Shown here: positions 61,041 to 64,000 of the stretch, one piece after another
Position numbering within the stretch: the first letter of the stretch is position 1
Layout of the letters: every line of letters starts with the position of its first letter
Source of the DNA: Datnioides undecimradiatus
Taxonomy: Eukaryota; Chordata; Actinopteri; Lobotiformes; Datnioididae
Assembly (NCBI GenBank): GCA_008933995.1
Contig: WARS01000013.1
Location: 7,106,329 to 7,170,328 of the forward strand
Length of the DNA stretch: 64,000 nt
Reading direction: 5' to 3'
The notes under the pieces: model-generated
What the model saw: only the letters and a program-made list of their open reading frames with translations
Database searches by the model: none
What the model was told of the DNA's origin: nothing
Position numbers and translations under genes: made by a program

Positions 61041-62797
61041 CTGCAACCTATCAAGATTGTGTATTCACCTGAAAAGCGTAAAAGATCAAAATACTATCTT
61101 CACTTTGATGTGTTTGTCACTTCATGCCATGTCATGGTCTTAGTAGTCTAATTAGTACTAAGATGGGTTATTTTCCACAGTGGTGGACTCTAGATCTACT
61201 CTCGCACTGAGTTGTGTTCTCTTCATTTTACGGTGGTCACTTTACACAAGTTTCTCCTTAGGAAGGGCACTCTGGTGTTCTCTTTATCACATTAATTGCA
61301 TGTTCATCCAACGTAGAGGGCAATTATCGTGTTTTATTTTACCACTGGGGATTTTTGTTGTACTTTTTTCAAACATGGAGGCAATAGGGAGCTTAATCTC
61401 ACCATGATCACAGAACCAACAGGTGTGAGATGAACATGAACCTCTGTTGTTGAAGCAGCATAGAGGAAATGTGCTATGTTGTCACTTTAAGTTCTGCTTA
61501 CCTGATTTGCTATGAAACGTGGAGTTTGTTTGCTTCTAAGGCATTGTCACGGGAGCAGAGTTTCTGTTGTGCTTTTAATGATACTTGTGTGAAAACAGAT
61601 ATAGATATAAACAGATTTAGAAATGTCAGCTGCAGTTAGAAATATGTCAGATTAAAAACCTCTGTTGTGTCAGCAAAAATACTGAAGTACATCTTGGCAT
61701 TTGGCCTGTATACATTCAGTTTGAACTTTATGGACTTAATCCTGCAAATTGCTTAGTCAGTTCATATTAGTACTGATTACAACTTGAATAGACGCATACA
61801 AAGACTTCAGTGATTTCTCTGAAGTTGAGAGAATGTCAGCAGGCTAAATCTTAGGCAGAAGTGTGTTTACAACTCTCGTTCAAGAGGCAAGCCTGTAGCA
61901 TTTGTGTGGTTCTATTTTGCAAGATTAAGAATATGTAGGCTAGTTTTTTTTTCCATTTGCTCTTTGAAACCAGATGTAATAGGTCATGTTCATGCCAGCA
62001 AAACAACATAAAACTGCACAGTTTCCGACAGGGCTCTTAGTCCTGAAAGCCTAAAAAAAACCCAGACACAGGTTAGTAAACATGCCAAAATAGCTCAAAA
62101 AACAGTATCTCTTTAAGATGATAACAAAATTCTGTTTTCTAAAGACTTTTATAAATGAGTAAGCCACTGGGCAAATGGAAAAATTTGCTCATTGTGTCTG
62201 TAGCTATGATAAATACAGTGTATTTTACTACATCTAAAACACGTGATTATTCATGTTATATCAATCAAATAAATTAATGTATGTAATTATTTGTGTCATT
62301 ATTATGTGTGTTCAGTTTAAAGTTGAGTGAGAATTGTGAGTCAAATAATGAATCAGTGGAGTGTCTAACCCTTTACCACCCTTCACCAAGACAGAAAAGT
62401 AGAGAGTAGAGTGCATGTTAACTTGGTATCACATAAAACTGACAGTGTGCTCATCGTGGAGGGGTTTTGAGATTATTGCTGTGTAAGAGTATTTTAACTT
62501 GCAGATCATTTCAGTGAGCCCAAGTTTGCCACTGATAGTAGCAGGTATTGTTCAAAACATTATGAAACAGAAACCACTATTTTAAGCAAATCACAGCATG
62601 ACCATGTAAAGCCTGACACATCAAAAAATAGCCAGACAATTCAAATTTTGTTGGAACTGAGATGTTTTATTTAATGTTTTAACAAAATCAAAAATCGTTG
62701 TTTTTTGCCATATCGTTTTGTTTGATGTTTTTTGTATCACATTTGATACATTGGGCGTTTTGGAGGAAAAAAAGGTTTTAGAGGCCAGAATATGTGT

Positions 62798-62827
62798 GAA
62801 TGTGTCAGGTCAGAATGTGTCAGGTCA
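62798..62827. repeat. 15-bp tandem duplication
   Basis: GAATGTGTCAGGTCA occurs twice in a row. Confidence 0.8.
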
Positions 62828-63401
62828 TATACAACAGGGAAAGTATTGATCGTGTTGATATAATAGAGGTCTCAGAAACTCCCTTATCAAATATCATACA
62901 AATGGTTTTATAGGGTTAAGAACAGCTTAATCACTGAGTTTTTGGCATTATTATGGAACATGGAAGTTGAATAGAAACAAGACTTCATTTCACTTTTTAA
63001 ACCAAACGTTGTAAACAAATCAAATCACGCTCCAGCACAGAGCGGTTTGTATAACTGAGTAAAGATGATGTTCTGATTTAAATACCCCTGGTCCCCAAAC
63101 GGATAAAATATAGACCACATAATACAGGGACGATAACTTGAACAACTTCAACCCATCATTATTAGTTTCCTATCTATTTTCCTTAACGTTACTTTTTTTT
63201 AAATTCACATCTATTTGTCACAACAACCAACCATCCAAACAACAAATTTTTTTCCAGGTAGAGAAAACAACAAACATATTGCGTGGGTTTTCGCATCAGC
63301 CCTTATGAGTGTGATCCCTCTCTGTGTCTCAGTCAGTCGGTGTTTAAAGGTGACTGTGTGTCATACACTCCGTGGCACCTGTCGTCAAGGAAGTATTAAA
63401 T

Positions 63402-63747
63402 ATGTTTCTGCTCAAATTGCTTTTGCTTTCCTTGGCTTTTTATGGACACATTGCTACTTTGAATGCCACGATCTGCCCAAAAGGTAAAGTAGGACTTTCT
63501 TGTACGACACTATACTTGTCGTTCTCTTTCTGCATTTCTAATGGCTCTATACCCATCTACCTCCTTCTCTCCGTTTGCTTTAATGATGCCACTGTGATTA
63601 ATGTACATTGTTTCTGTTGACTTTGTGGAATTAATAAAGGGCAAAAGGTAACTCGCACTAGAGGCTGTGAGAACTGCCGTGCTGGAACTTACCAGCCCGT
63701 GGAGAATGATTCCCAACAATGCAAAGCGTGTACAAAGTGCGATGAAA
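63402..63747 (+). CDS. TNF-receptor superfamily member, 5' part only
   Basis: The first two coding exons of a cell-surface cytokine receptor, cut by the window edge: 63402-63483 and 63640-63747, joined in phase, with a donor AAA|GTAAGT at the end. Residues 1-21 are a clear signal peptide (MFLLKLLLLSLAFYGHIATL). The mature start has TICPKGQKVTRTRGCENCRAG, then TYQPVENDSQQCKACTKCDE. This gives the cysteine spacing (C..C, then C..C..C) and the TYQP turn of a TNFR cysteine-rich repeat. Human 1p36 holds many family members (TNFRSF1B, 8, 9, 4, 18, 14, 25), and the visible part does not decide between them. The start is the first ATG before the signal peptide; an upstream in-frame GTG at 63372 is unlikely to be used. 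Confidence 0.82.
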
Positions 63748-64000
63748 GTAAGTCCTGTTTGCTGTCATAATCTTTTACCACACAGTGTCGAACCCTAGAA
63801 ACACGCATTGCTGGACTGACCAAATGTTACACTGATAGTCGACGGTAGTGGCAATAATGAGTTCCCCAACATTAAACATTGATCTGCTAATTTTTGTAGT
63901 AGCGCAGTGACCAGAGACTACCTGTTCTCACTGCATATTAGTTACAAAAACACTTTCTGCTCGTATTTTTAGTTGATGTTTGATTTGTGTCTGTTTACTA
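63748..64000 (+). other. Intron of the TNF-receptor gene at the window edge
   Basis: Begins with GTAAGT. No further exon is seen before the end of the window. Confidence 0.6.

Larger units (their letters stand above)
58568..63401. other. ddi2 promoter and intergenic region before the TNF-receptor gene
   Basis: The first 250 bp, with several CpGs, should be the ddi2 promoter. The remaining 4.5 kb is A/T rich with no recognisable coding exon. A perfect 10-bp inverted repeat lies at 61011-61040, and a 15-bp tandem duplication at 62798-62827. Both are listed separately. Confidence 0.5.

Noticed and set aside
1-64000. CRISPR array, tRNA, rRNA or bacterial insertion elements
   Set aside because: No regularly spaced direct repeats and no cloverleaf-like A/B-box pairs were noticed; all context is vertebrate nuclear.

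Overview
The window is a piece of a vertebrate, almost certainly teleost fish, nuclear genome. Most protein-coding genes are split into small exons with GT-AG introns, frequently 80-1000 bp long. Microsatellites of (CA)n and A/T-rich intergenic DNA are common, and every recognisable gene is a vertebrate orthologue. No bacterial, phage, CRISPR, rRNA or tRNA features were seen. I traced 12 genes exon by exon. The exon phases close perfectly in 11 of them; the twelfth runs off the right edge.

Layout. (1) 1.6-3.9 kb, plus: tardbp (TDP-43), followed by a long GU-rich 3' region. (2) 6.4-7.9 kb, minus: cenps (CENP-S/MHF1). (3) 8.3-9.4 kb, minus: rbp7, a cellular retinol-binding protein. (4) 10.5-10.9 kb, plus: a small three-exon gene for an unrecognised membrane protein. 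(5) 13.0-15.7 kb, minus: h6pd, the ER hexose-6-phosphate dehydrogenase/6-phosphogluconolactonase. (6) 15.7-26.5 kb: mostly gene-free, with a probable CpG/E-box promoter near 19 kb, microsatellites and an old retroelement-like repeat. (7) 26.5-39.2 kb, plus: epha2, a 17-exon receptor tyrosine kinase. (8) 41.1-41.9 kb, plus: a very short small heat-shock protein gene (hspb7-like). (9) 43.1-45.4 kb, plus: rsg1/cplane2, a ciliary small GTPase-like gene with a minor-spliceosome (U12) intron. (10) 46.3-49.3 kb, minus: arhgef19, an ephexin-type RhoGEF that ends straight after its PH domain. (11) 51.0-58.6 kb, minus: ddi2, with a long rsc1a1 open frame in its 3' exon that ends in a UBA-like domain. 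(12) 63.4 kb to the edge, plus: the first two coding exons of a TNF-receptor-superfamily gene.

The gene content matches human 1p36. tardbp, cenps, rbp7 and h6pd are in the 1p36.22 part; epha2, hspb7, rsg1, arhgef19 and ddi2/rsc1a1 are in the 1p36.13-p36.21 part. In the fish these two blocks are close neighbours. The genes are housekeeping or tissue genes that share ancestry of position rather than an operon-like function. The functional links are loose: EphA2 and an ephexin-family RhoGEF sit close together, as in mammals.

Most interesting points: the ddi2/rsc1a1 arrangement, where a UBA domain typical of yeast Ddi1 lies one frame off, downstream of the ddi2 stop; a GTAAGT splice donor overlapping the tardbp stop codon; the U12 intron of rsg1; the SH3-less arhgef19; and the unrecognised two-helix membrane protein.
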